From: Patescibacteria group bacterium
GTDB taxonomy: Bacteria > Patescibacteriota > Microgenomatia > UBA1400 > MFAQ01
DNA: 52,306 nucleotides
Direction: 5' to 3'
NCBI GenBank assembly: GCA_943355005.1
Contig: CALRDV010000009.1
Span: forward strand, 1 to 52,306
Below are positions 35,827 through 44,174 of this stretch, piece by piece (within the stretch, counting starts at the first letter, position 1; each line of letters opens with the position of its first letter). Both the position numbers and the translations under genes were made by a program. A model generated the notes under the pieces. It was not told where the DNA came from. It did no database searches and saw only the letters and a list, made by a program, of their open reading frames with translations.

Positions 35827-38800
35827 TCACCCTCTCCAAATCACGAAATACGTCTTAGTCAGAAGGTGGACACAAAGAGTAACAAACAATCCTCGGTAAA
35901 AGCCACCGGTCGGGGACATAGATGCAAAGAATAGAGTCACAAACATGAACATGTAAAATGGCACAGTTAGTTTGGAAAGAACCATTGTAATGATTTCCAA
36001 GGTCTTACTTACGACAGGATGTGCCTTAGGATCCATTGGAACTGAATATCGAACGGCTTTGTTTTCTGATTCGGTAATCTCGATATCATCACCCGGCTTG
36101 TAAATACTGGCATAAAGAATATCCGAGTCAGACATTAGCTGAGATGGATAAACATAGTTCATTGCGTTTGATTTTAGTTTGTAAGTATCGGGTGCCGGTT
36201 TTAAATAATAGCGGCCTTCTGCGTCGGTAAAGTCTGAAGCCAAGTTTCCGGAAGCAGAATACACCATGACATAAGCGCCTGAGATGGGTTTATGGGAGGC
36301 AGCATCAAAGACTAGACCGTCATTTTTATTACTGGTAAATAGGTGTCCGGCAAAAGCACTAAATATAGAACCAAAGTATTTGTTCGACAATCTGCCTAAG
36401 CCGTTAAGAAAATCAAGAGGTAAATTTGCAACACTTCTGCTTGTTTGTGAATATACGGGTAACAAAGATTTAAAAATTACAAATAGTGATGTAGAAACAC
36501 TGTAGACAGCAACCACAGCAACAGCATCGGTAGAAACTCTAACTGTCGCCTCTGATATTTTCTCCGCTCTTTTAATAATTCTTGGAAGCGGAGCTGTGGC
36601 AGCAAGTGTCGCATTGTCTACAGGCAAACTTACCACGTTAGACTGATTTTCGGATACTTGTACGGAAGGAATGGTAATGGTTGTAGAGCCGACATCAACT
36701 GTTACATCATAAACTCCGGTAGGCGCTGTCAGAAGAACTTCACCATTTGAATCTGTTTTGACTCCCAATACGTTACTTAAAACCGTCGCTGTTTGATCAA
36801 TAACGCTTAATGGCTGCACCAGAATAGCACTACTGTCTACATTTGCTGAGATAGCATCAACTGTACCTGTCTGGATGATAATCTGATTTATAGTTTGAGT
36901 AGATTCGGGAGTAATAGTTGGTTCAACATTAGCCGGAGTAGCTGTAGCAGTGAGTGCCGGAGTTTTGCTTGGGGTTACAGTAGTCTTCTTTGTTTTGGTT
37001 GGCGTAGGAGTTTTAGTTGGAGTGATTTTAGTTGTCGGAGTAGGTGTAACTTTTGGTGTCGGGGTAACCTTTGGAGTAACTAATGTTACTGTTGCTCCCA
37101 AGACAGCAGATCCTTTTTTGTCCACCACTTTGATCTTTGTAGTAGGATTTGTAATTGTTGATTTTGGCTTAGTTGATAAAGAAGGTGTTGGGGTGATTGT
37201 AGATTTAGTTGGAGTTGGACTTTTCGTTGGTGTCAATGTAGGCGAAAGAAGTGCAGTGGGTGTTGGGATTACAGTTGCAACATCTACAGATTTACTGTTT
37301 GACCAAGGTCCCGGAACACAAGCATTAATTGCTCTAACTTTAAAGAAATACTTGGAAGTTGGCGAAAGTGAATTAATCGTATACGAAACCGCTGTGGATG
37401 AATATGTAATTGGGAAATTAACCATATACGTTTCACTATTCAAAGCATTTCCATAGGCAACTGAATAATCTGTTGCACCCGTGTTAATAGGAGAAAAGCT
37501 AAGAGTTACTTTAGTTCCCGATCTTTTGGCAGAAAACAAAGTAGGGGCAAGTACCGGCGCCAGTGCGGAACAGCTGACTGGAGCCGAAACAATATCTGTA
37601 GAAACCGATGTGGAAGTACCTAAAACTGTAGCCGCAGCTGTCGGCGACGCCGTAGGAGTAGGAGTTGCTGTCGGAGTTGGTGTGGGTGATGCAGCAACTT
37701 GGATAATTGGATATCCATTATTTTGCAAAGCATCTATTGTCCAAATAGTACTGAAGTTCCAGCCAGTCAAATTCGCTTGATTTTTAAGTTGTGATGTAGT
37801 GAGACCTGACCCGCTTCCGCTACTAGCTAATCCACTCGATTCAGTATCCCAATATGAGCTTGTTATAGTTGCTCCAGCATCCCAGCCAGAATAACCTCCA
37901 ATATATAAAGAGGTCATAGCTCCAGTAGCTGTGCCAGTACTATAAGTATTGGTAATAGTCGAGATATTCATCTCACCTGCAAATCCACCAACTTCCTCAT
38001 CGGTATAGTCGAGTTGTGTAGAAGTTGCATTACCTCGTGAATAAGAGTTTGTAATGGTATGAGATGTTCCTGAAGTATAATTGATATCACCAACAAATCC
38101 TCCAACAATGTCATATCCTTGGACATTTCCAGTACTCCAACATCGATCAATTGTCGAAGCAGAAGCAGAAGGAAGTACGCCCACAAATCCTCCAACAGTA
38201 GATGAAGAGCCGAGTGTTGTTATTGAACCGGTCGCATAACTAAGTGAAACTGATCCTCCTCCAATAGATCCTGCAAACCCTCCATAATATGATCCATAAT
38301 CACCATATCCTAGATCCGCGCCTATGCTGATATTCCCTGTTGCGTAAGAACTAGTAATAGTACCGTTGCGATGAGCAGCCACAAAACCACCAACAGTACT
38401 ACCGGTATCGCCAACGGGCACAGTTATTGCTCCAGTGGCATAGCTATTTGTGATAGTAGGAGCGCTCCCGGTTTTTTGCTGTCTAGTAAGAGCTACAAAT
38501 CCGCCAACATCAAAATACCCTGCATTATTATCATCAGCTATCACAGTTACGGTGCCGGTTGAATGACTATCAATAATACTAGAGCCAGCTTCCATGAGTC
38601 CTACAAATCCTCCAGTATCCCACACACTACTGGATCCAGCTGTAAGTTGTCTCTCTGCAATTACATTCCCAGTAGAATAACAATTAGTAATTACCTTACT
38701 CCCTTGATATGTATCATTATTACCCATAGTTCCCACGAATCCACCATTATCAAAACTATCCGAGGAACTATTGCTATACGTAATTCCAATATGAACCTCA

Positions 38801-40947
38801 CCAGTAGAATATGAATCCGTAATGGTAGCCGATCCTAGCATGAGTCCAATAAAACCGCCGTTGTCATAGGCCACTTCTCCAGTGTGAACAAAGCCAGTTG
38901 AATATGAACTGGTAATTGCAGTAGTTCCTCGAGCGTATCCAATGAATCCACCAATTTGCATTGAATATTCTCGATAATCGACATTTACAGTAGAAAAACA
39001 ATTACTAATAGTAACGGCTCCGATCGATGAGCCAATTAACCCTCCAACATTACGTGAAGTGAAGCCACTGTTTGCCGTCTGATCAATTAATCCAGTCGCA
39101 CTCGATCCTGTAATACTCGAGGTACCATCGATCTGGCCTACGAGGGACCCAATATCTTGATATGTATTCCCCTCCTTCGTAATGTGAACATTTGTAAGTT
39201 TGATATTTGTGAATGTCGCTCCATTGGCATATCCAAATAAACCAGCGCCACTCGCAGTCACTTTAATAAACAATCCATCAATTGCATATGAACTTGAACC
39301 GGTTAATGTACCCGTAAATGGTGTATTTGCCGTCGTCCCAACGGGCAAGAATCCATTTCCTCCATTCCAACCTGTAGTAGCAGTACAGTCGATATTATTC
39401 ATTATCTGATAATACGAAGCTTTATTGTTCTCCATTTCTTGAAGTTGGGCACACGATGTTAGTTGATAAGGATCACCAACTGTCCCAGCCCCACTTCCAG
39501 AATATGCAGTAAATCCATCAGACTGTCCACCAGATCCAGTCATTCCAGTAATTTTCCAGTAAGTTACAAGGTCTCCGAGGTCACTTACTTTGCTTACAAC
39601 TATATTTCCAAACGCTTCTGAAAAAGCACCGACTCCACGACTCACTCCATTTGTGCATGACAATGAAACATCAGATAAACTTGTTGCATCAGGACATATA
39701 TAGACAGTAGTGCTAGTTCTACCAGCTGGGATAGGTACATATAATGTATGAGTTGCCGCAGCACCAGGAGCTCCAATTAAGTTATGTACAAAAGATTTCC
39801 CCGCTGGTTGATCGCTATCAGCTGTGACACTAGTCCAATCACCGTCTGATCCAAGTGTAACTGATATATCACTTACAGATTTTCCACCGGTAGTCTTGAG
39901 TCTCAATGTGTTGGTACCTTGTATTCCGTAAAGAGTTCCGCTTTCGATGTTTAAAGAATCCAGGGTGTTAATCAAATTTAGGCCAGCCGATAAATTCGTA
40001 ATTTGATATGAGGTTCCAGTGTTATCAAACTTCCGAATCTTCGGAACTGTAAGAGATGAATCAGTTGTGTAGACTACACCACCATATACTGTCAATCCAT
40101 AAGGGGTAGTAAGTCCCGGGTAAACTCCTAGGTAAGTACCATCGTTCTGAAATTTCTCAATTCGACTATTATTAGTATCCGTCACATATATATTGCCACT
40201 GGTATCAAATGCCATATTAAGCGGGCCAGCCAACGTATCGTAGGTAGTACTACCACCACTAGATTTTGTAATAGATGAAATATATGTGCCGGTGTTACTA
40301 AACTTTGTCAGTTTGTTCTGAGTGGTGTCTAGAGTCCAGACATTTCCGTCGCTATCTACGGCGACGTCATACAATGAAGTAAATTGACCATTACCCGTGC
40401 CACTACTTCCCCACTTTGTAAGAAAATTACCATTAGAATCAAATTTTGAAACACGATAATTCAGCAAATCTGCCACATAAATATTATTCGAACTATCTAT
40501 AGCAATACCCTGAGGCATGTTAAATTTAATATCAGTAGATCCAGAAGTAGTTCCACCTACCGTCCATAGCAATGTAACCAGATCATTAGAATATTTCTTG
40601 ATGCGGTGGTATCCAGCATCCACTACATATACATTGTCACTTGAATCTACAACCACATCGGTAGGCGCACAAAGATTTGAGGTACTACAAGTAGTGCCAC
40701 CTTTTTTAGCTGAGTAGGCAAAGGCACTCGTAAATTTCTGAACACGGTTATTACCACTCTCAGCAACGAATATGTTACCACCGGAATCTACGGCTATTCC
40801 TCTGGGGGTCTTCATTTGTCCATTACCAGTACCAGCTGTTCCAGACGATGTAATTAAATTAAAAGTAGAAACACTGGCCAAGACCGATCCTGAAAAAACA
40901 CAAAAGAAGACAAGAACAAAAATCACACATCTCAGGTATCTAATCAT
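35827..40947 (-). CDS. Giant surface protein: NHL propeller, GLUG repeats, fibronectin type III, Pro/Thr stalk, membrane anchor
   Basis: 1706 aa, exported (signal near residues 1-24, ending SVLA). Residues about 40-315 hold six NHL repeats (PRGIAVDSGGNIFVAESGNNRVQKF and five more), one six-bladed beta propeller. After a beta domain come twelve GLUG-like repeats (GGFVG...TITNSYSTG), about residues 590-1050, typical of adhesins. Then Pro/Thr stalks around a fibronectin type III domain (APTLFSAKRSGTKVTLSFSP), a second Pro/Thr stalk splitting an Ig-like domain, a hydrophobic helix, a carboxypeptidase-regulatory-like domain (GLVFDAASHKPISGAYVMVY) and two C-terminal helices. It probably mediates attachment to a host cell or matrix. 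TGGTTAAAT ends 6 nt before the ATG, so it is likely leaderless. Confidence 0.88.
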   Translation of the reverse strand: MIRYLRCVIFVLVFFCVFSGSVLASVSTFNLITSSGTAGTGNGQMKTPRGIAVDSGGNIFVAESGNNRVQKFTSAFAYSAKKGGTTCSTSNLCAPTDVVVDSSDNVYVVDAGYHRIKKYSNDLVTLLWTVGGTTSGSTDIKFNMPQGIAIDSSNNIYVADLLNYRVSKFDSNGNFLTKWGSSGTGNGQFTSLYDVAVDSDGNVWTLDTTQNKLTKFSNTGTYISSITKSSGGSTTYDTLAGPLNMAFDTSGNIYVTDTNNSRIEKFQNDGTYLGVYPGLTTPYGLTVYGGVVYTTDSSLTVPKIRKFDNTGTSYQITNLSAGLNLINTLDSLNIESGTLYGIQGTNTLRLKTTGGKSVSDISVTLGSDGDWTSVTADSDQPAGKSFVHNLIGAPGAAATHTLYVPIPAGRTSTTVYICPDATSLSDVSLSCTNGVSRGVGAFSEAFGNIVVSKVSDLGDLVTYWKITGMTGSGGQSDGFTAYSGSGAGTVGDPYQLTSCAQLQEMENNKASYYQIMNNIDCTATTGWNGGNGFLPVGTTANTPFTGTLTGSSSYAIDGLFIKVTASGAGLFGYANGATFTNIKLTNVHITKEGNTYQDIGSLVGQIDGTSSITGSSATGLIDQTANSGFTSRNVGGLIGSSIGAVTISNCFSTVNVDYREYSMQIGGFIGYARGTTAITSSYSTGFVHTGEVAYDNGGFIGLMLGSATITDSYSTGEVHIGITYSNSSSDSFDNGGFVGTMGNNDTYQGSKVITNCYSTGNVIAERQLTAGSSSVWDTGGFVGLMEAGSSIIDSHSTGTVTVIADDNNAGYFDVGGFVALTRQQKTGSAPTITNSYATGAITVPVGDTGSTVGGFVAAHRNGTITSSYATGNISIGADLGYGDYGSYYGGFAGSIGGGSVSLSYATGSITTLGSSSTVGGFVGVLPSASASTIDRCWSTGNVQGYDIVGGFVGDINYTSGTSHTITNSYSRGNATSTQLDYTDEEVGGFAGEMNISTITNTYSTGTATGAMTSLYIGGYSGWDAGATITSSYWDTESSGLASSGSGSGLTTSQLKNQANLTGWNFSTIWTIDALQNNGYPIIQVAASPTPTPTATPTPTASPTAAATVLGTSTSVSTDIVSAPVSCSALAPVLAPTLFSAKRSGTKVTLSFSPINTGATDYSVAYGNALNSETYMVNFPITYSSTAVSYTINSLSPTSKYFFKVRAINACVPGPWSNSKSVDVATVIPTPTALLSPTLTPTKSPTPTKSTITPTPSLSTKPKSTITNPTTKIKVVDKKGSAVLGATVTLVTPKVTPTPKVTPTPTTKITPTKTPTPTKTKKTTVTPSKTPALTATATPANVEPTITPESTQTINQIIIQTGTVDAISANVDSSAILVQPLSVIDQTATVLSNVLGVKTDSNGEVLLTAPTGVYDVTVDVGSTTITIPSVQVSENQSNVVSLPVDNATLAATAPLPRIIKRAEKISEATVRVSTDAVAVVAVYSVSTSLFVIFKSLLPVYSQTSRSVANLPLDFLNGLGRLSNKYFGSIFSAFAGHLFTSNKNDGLVFDAASHKPISGAYVMVYSASGNLASDFTDAEGRYYLKPAPDTYKLKSNAMNYVYPSQLMSDSDILYASIYKPGDDIEITESENKAVRYSVPMDPKAHPVVSKTLEIITMVLSKLTVPFYMFMFVTLFFASMSPTGGFYRGLFVTLCVHLLTKTYFVIWRG

Positions 40948-40953
40948 TAATTA

Positions 40954-40962
40954 ATTTAACCA
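40954..40962 (-). promoter_or_regulatory. Extended -10 of the giant surface protein gene
   Basis: The complement reads TGGTTAAAT, 6 nt before the ATG. Confidence 0.45.
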
Positions 40963-40980
40963 TAGCTTGCATCAAAAATG

Positions 40981-40986
40981 TATAAT
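40981..40986 (+). promoter_or_regulatory. -10 hexamer of the gene at 40995
   Basis: A perfect TATAAT, 8 nt before the ATG; no Shine-Dalgarno. It is divergent from the giant surface protein promoter. Confidence 0.5.
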
Positions 40987-40994
40987 GATATTTC

Positions 40995-41819
40995 ATGCCT
41001 ATCACTCCTACAGATTTTGAAAAATATCTCATCTCAGAATATTTCAAACACGGTTCTATTAACAAAGTTTTCTACTTCCATCATTTTGGTATACCCATTT
41101 CTTATGCAGGCTATGATCGTGTTCTGACAAAATATGGCATCATAAAATCTGCAGGCCCCAATAGCAAACTTACCGAATCCTTAGGTGTCTTAAGTATGGT
41201 CGCGGACTACAAACTTTCTCTAGAAAAAATCTACGAGAAATACGCCCCCCAAACAATACGAGTTTCTACCAATACTCTCCACCGCATACTACATTACACC
41301 CGTTTGGGTCTAACTCGTCGTCAAGGAGTCGCCTTAATAATTTCTCCCAAAACAAGCAAGAAGCTATATTTAATCGGAAGGGATATCAGTCTTTCTCAGC
41401 CAGGCCTTGGTCAAAAAGGGGATCTCTCGCTACCCATGGGTCACGCACGCACTGGTGAAAATCCAAGAGATTCCATAATTCGAGTTCTCCAGCAAGAGGT
41501 CTTTACTGACCTGACCTTAAGCAAAGAGTTCCCTTACGAAGTAGTGCCTGAGCATCCAAAGCCGGTCATGTATATGAAAATCGCAGATATTCGAGTTTCT
41601 GTCTTCCAAATTTCGTTAGTAGGGGATTACTCGTTCTCCAGTGTTAAGCTAGACAATATTGAATTCCAAACTCTAAACCAAATCCGGCAAAAATCTATTC
41701 GTCCCGGCGTCGAAGATATACTAAAAGTTTATGAAAACTCTTTGGAAATTGAGGATGAATCAGTTCCTGAATATAACTGTAGTCTAAATCTGGCTCTGGC
41801 CGAAGTCGAAAACCAATAA
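40995..41819 (+). CDS. Helix-turn-helix protein with degenerate NUDIX domain
   Basis: 274 aa. The N-terminal 110 residues look like helical DNA-binding segments (GSINKVFYFHHFGIPISYAGYDRVLTKYG; TLHRILHYTRLGLTRRQG). The C-terminal part has a NUDIX-like layout: KKLYLIGRDISLSQ, GDLSLPMGHARTGENPRDSIIRVLQQEVF and a strand-rich end. The NUDIX box keeps Gly, the first Glu and the last Glu, but Arg-Glu is replaced by Arg-Val and Glu-Glu by Gln-Glu, so it probably binds rather than cleaves its ligand. By analogy with NUDIX-related regulators it may sense a nucleotide. It is divergent from the giant surface protein gene, a candidate target. Confidence 0.6.
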   Translation: MPITPTDFEKYLISEYFKHGSINKVFYFHHFGIPISYAGYDRVLTKYGIIKSAGPNSKLTESLGVLSMVADYKLSLEKIYEKYAPQTIRVSTNTLHRILHYTRLGLTRRQGVALIISPKTSKKLYLIGRDISLSQPGLGQKGDLSLPMGHARTGENPRDSIIRVLQQEVFTDLTLSKEFPYEVVPEHPKPVMYMKIADIRVSVFQISLVGDYSFSSVKLDNIEFQTLNQIRQKSIRPGVEDILKVYENSLEIEDESVPEYNCSLNLALAEVENQ

Positions 41820-41823
41820 AAAA

Positions 41824-41842
41824 GGGAGTCATTAAGACTCCC
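41824..41842. terminator. Terminator between convergent genes
   Basis: GGGAGTC / GACTCCC with a 5-nt loop. On the complement CTTTTTT follows, so it is strongest for the minus-strand gene; it may also stop the plus-strand gene. Confidence 0.75.
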
Positions 41843-41848
41843 AATTCC

Positions 41849-42070
41849 TTACAAACGATCCATACCAGTCTTTTTTTCCTCTTCACGAATCACCACATCA
41901 TGCGCCATGATTCCGGGGCCGGAAAAGGTGAGTACAGCCAGAAAAATCCCCAGCCCGAGTGTGAAGTGAAAGTTAAAAAACACTGCGCAGACAACAACAA
42001 CGATGAACAGACTGATCCAGAAACTCTTATTCAAATTCTTCCAAGTATAAAAAGCCAAAAACTCTTTCAT
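41849..42070 (-). CDS. Small two-helix membrane protein, unknown function
   Basis: 73 aa. Two hydrophobic helices (FWISLFIVVVVCAVFFNFHF and GLGIFLAVLTFSGPGIMA) and a charged C-terminal tail (REEEKKTG). No family recognised. The start is supported by AAGGAGG 7-8 nt upstream on the complement. Confidence 0.65.
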   Translation of the reverse strand: MKEFLAFYTWKNLNKSFWISLFIVVVVCAVFFNFHFTLGLGIFLAVLTFSGPGIMAHDVVIREEEKKTGMDRL

Positions 42071-42197
42071 AAAAATGTGCCTCCTTAAATTAGGTTAGCG
42101 AAATTATACCACCATCACGATGATTCTATATTTATAAATTCATATATACTTTATTAAGAATATTAATAATTATTACAATTAGTTATTTTAAAATAAT

Positions 42198-42596
42198 ATG
42201 TTTTTAAAGCTCTACTTTATTGCCCTGCCGGTCTTTTTGGGGATAGACATGGTTTGGCTTACTTTGATTGCCAAAAACTTCTATGCCAAGCAAATTGGTT
42301 ACCTGATGACCAAAAACCCTAATCTGATAGCTGCTTTCATTTTTTATCTAATTTTTATTGCCGGCTTAGTCTTCTTCGTTATTACTCCCGCCTTGGATAA
42401 GAAAATATGGCTACACGCCCTTCTCGCGGGTGCATTCTTCGGTCTAGTTACTTACGCAACTTACGACCTCACCAATCTGGCCACTATCAAAGATTGGCCT
42501 CTCATAATTACAGTCGTAGACTTAATTTGGGGTATGAGTGTTTCCGCCGCAGTGTCTGTGGCCACCTATTTTATTGCTCTTAAAATCGGACTATGA
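42198..42596 (+). CDS. DUF2177-type membrane protein
   Basis: A 132-aa membrane protein with four helices. It matches the DUF2177 pattern: [25 protein letters not shown], then a helix, [27 protein letters not shown], and [18 protein letters not shown]. The biochemical role is unknown. It overlaps the next gene by ATGA, and the partner is an isoprenylcysteine-methyltransferase/steroid-reductase-like membrane protein. In other bacteria these two families often sit with lipid-modifying genes; that link is from general knowledge and is not shown here. Confidence 0.8.
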   Translation: MFLKLYFIALPVFLGIDMVWLTLIAKNFYAKQIGYLMTKNPNLIAAFIFYLIFIAGLVFFVITPALDKKIWLHALLAGAFFGLVTYATYDLTNLATIKDWPLIITVVDLIWGMSVSAAVSVATYFIALKIGL

Positions 42597-43366
42597 ACTA
42601 TTACTCCACACTCGCTCTCGTTCTGCTAGTGTATATGACCTGCTGGTTTATCATTTCAATAATTCAAAAGAGAAACGATATTGCTGATATTGCTTGGGGA
42701 CTGGGTTTTGTGCTTGTTGCCTGGTTGTCTTTTTATCTTTCCGGATTTTCCCAGAAGGGTCTTTTGGTCAATGGTTTGGTTACGATCTGGGGTTTAAGAC
42801 TAGCATGGCATATTTACAAACGTAACCGAAACAAGCCGGAAGACTCTAGATATCTTGAGTGGCGGAAAACCTGGAATTATTTTTATCTAAGAAGCTATTC
42901 TCAAGTCTTTTTGCTTCAAGGCATTTTTCTTTATCTTATTTCATTGCCTGTAATTTTTATCAATTACAACGCCTCAAGTAATTTTGGTTTTTTAGAAATT
43001 ATTGGACTACTTGTATGGGGTATTGGATTCTATTTTGAAAGCAAGGGGGACGCAGAACTTAAGGAATTTATTTCCAATCCTGTAAACAAAGGTAAATTGA
43101 TGGACAAAGGTCTGTGGAAATATTCACGCCACCCAAATTACTTTGGCGAAGTCACTCAGTGGTGGGGAATTTTTGTAATTGCTCTATCGATATCCGGATC
43201 TCTATTCACCATTATCGGACCGCTTACTATTACCACACTGATACTTTTTGTTTCGGGCGTGCCTTTATTGGAAAAGAAGTATGACGGCAGACCGGACTGG
43301 GAAGAATACAAAAAAAGAACCAGTGTCTTTATTCCGTTGCCTCCCAAGAGGATTGCATCGGCTTAA
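42593..43366 (+). CDS. DUF1295 (steroid 5-alpha-reductase-like) membrane protein
   Basis: 257 aa, about six helices. DUF1295 features: [48 protein letters not shown], and the C-terminal cofactor region [23 protein letters not shown] followed by [26 protein letters not shown]. Relatives reduce double bonds or methylate lipid-like substrates using NADPH or SAM; the specific substrate is unknown. Coupled to the DUF2177 gene by ATGA. Confidence 0.85.
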   Translation: MNYYSTLALVLLVYMTCWFIISIIQKRNDIADIAWGLGFVLVAWLSFYLSGFSQKGLLVNGLVTIWGLRLAWHIYKRNRNKPEDSRYLEWRKTWNYFYLRSYSQVFLLQGIFLYLISLPVIFINYNASSNFGFLEIIGLLVWGIGFYFESKGDAELKEFISNPVNKGKLMDKGLWKYSRHPNYFGEVTQWWGIFVIALSISGSLFTIIGPLTITTLILFVSGVPLLEKKYDGRPDWEEYKKRTSVFIPLPPKRIASA

Positions 43367-43422
43367 ATTCTTCAGTATCCTCATTTAAACGCTAACTTCT
43401 ACGCACGTATAATGTCCCATAG

Positions 43423-43451
43423 TTGACAAATAGCTTAAAATTTGCTATAAT
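43423..43451 (+). promoter_or_regulatory. Sigma-70 type promoter of the gene at 43486
   Basis: TTGACA (43423-43428), a 17-nt spacer and TATAAT (43446-43451), full consensus. Another TATAAT lies upstream at 43407-43412. Confidence 0.85.
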
Positions 43452-43485
43452 TTACCCCATTCTGGTACGTTTAAAAGGAGCAAAA

Positions 43486-43863
43486 TTGAAAAAGATACTG
43501 AACGTAATCGTATATATTGTTCTTCCTCTGGTTATATTTTTTCTCATAATTTCCGGAACTGCAAAAACCATCGTCTACGCTGTCGTTGGATCAACAGTAA
43601 AAGACTTCGCAGTTTATGGGTGGTCCGATGCAACTCCGGCTATGATGAAAGATGTTATACCCAGCCTTGAAAAGGTAGAGGTTTTTCCGTCAAAAGAACA
43701 ATTTGATGCCTATCTGAGTCAAACCTACAAGCCCAGCCAAAAAGTCAAGTTCAACTGTTTGGATGGAAACGGGAATGGTGGCGTCTACGTATCCATGACA
43801 ATTTCGGAGGTGTACAAACAAGATTGTCCCTACGGATACATGGCAATCTATAAATTCCCCTAA
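43486..43863 (+). CDS. Membrane-anchored small protein, unknown function
   Basis: About 125 aa. A basic N-terminus and one strong hydrophobic helix (ILNVIVYIVLPLVIFFLIISG) precede an outward-facing domain with two Cys (NCLDGNGNGG and QDCPYGYM) that could form a disulfide. No family recognised. The TTG at 43486 is chosen because AAGGAG lies 5 nt upstream; an upstream TTG at 43423 is itself part of the -35 box. A full-consensus promoter and a strong terminator suggest high expression. Confidence 0.7.
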   Translation: MKKILNVIVYIVLPLVIFFLIISGTAKTIVYAVVGSTVKDFAVYGWSDATPAMMKDVIPSLEKVEVFPSKEQFDAYLSQTYKPSQKVKFNCLDGNGNGGVYVSMTISEVYKQDCPYGYMAIYKFP

Positions 43864-43890
43864 TTCATCTTTTCTTCAAGTTAAACAAAG

Positions 43891-43917
43891 CCGACGAATG
43901 CAAACGTCGGTTTTTTT
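43891..43917. terminator. Rho-independent terminator
   Basis: CCGACG / CGTCGG with an 8-nt loop, then TTTTTTT. The displaced tRNA-Gln fragment begins at the last T. Confidence 0.88.
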
Positions 43918-43935
43918 GTTGCCGAGCTAGGACTC
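43917..43935 (-). repeat. Displaced tRNA-Gln 3' fragment (19 bp)
   Basis: Exact copy of 44054-44072, from T-loop position 57 to 2 nt beyond the discriminator, 137 bp away from the intact gene. Confidence 0.88.
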
Positions 43936-44008
43936 CCTCGAGTAGCTTCGCTCTCTCGGACCTGTCTCGCTGGGTTCGTCACGAAACCAGCTCCGACTTT
44001 CGAGTCCT
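43929..44008 (-). other. tRNA-associated structured element, Gln copy
   Basis: In tRNA orientation, AGGACTC pairs with the displaced GAGTCCT to close the element (80 nt). The core is GTC-GGA, hairpin GCTGG / CCAGC around TTTCGTGACGAAC (43969-43991), then GA-GAC-AGGT, and a second hairpin CGAG...AGC-GAA-GCT...CTCG. It matches the Leu core at 30 of 38 positions without gaps. Confidence 0.75.
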
Positions 44009-44023
44009 AACTGATTTAAACAT

Positions 44024-44046
44024 TAAAAAACTCCCACAAGGAGAGT
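44024..44046 (-). terminator. Terminator of tRNA-Gln
   Basis: On the complement, ACTCTCC / GGGAGT with a short loop, then TTTTTT. Confidence 0.75.
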
Positions 44047-44055
44047 ATTTCAATG

Positions 44056-44127
44056 TTGCCGAGCTAGGACTCGAACCTAGAATACCCTCCTTCAAAGGGA
44101 GGTGTCCTACCATTAGACGACTCGGCA
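44056..44127 (-). tRNA. tRNA-Gln (anticodon UUG)
   Basis: Acceptor TGCCGAG / CTCGGCA, anticodon loop CTTTGAA in a CCTCC-type stem, T arm CTAGG-TTCGAGT-CCTAG, discriminator A. CCA is not encoded. A 19-nt copy of its 3' part lies 137 bp downstream. Confidence 0.94.
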
Positions 44128-44162
44128 AAAAGTACTCATAGGAACAAGCTCTATTTTACCAG

Positions 44163-44168
44163 TATAAT
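44163..44168 (+). promoter_or_regulatory. -10 hexamer of the tgt-like gene
   Basis: A perfect TATAAT. A TTG start codon lies 6 nt downstream (44175) and an ATG 15 nt downstream (44184). Confidence 0.6.
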
Positions 44169-44174
44169 TATCGG

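Noticed and set aside
36900-37300. Regular short repeats resembling a CRISPR array
   Set aside because: They are codon-level repeats of a Pro/Thr stalk; no constant repeat with unique spacers, and no cas genes in the window.
36950-37456. Open frame of 168 codons on the plus strand opposite the giant surface protein
   Set aside because: It is the reverse complement of the Pro/Thr stalk; its Val/Gly repeats (VGVGV...) are a by-product of that codon pattern, with no ribosome site or promoter.
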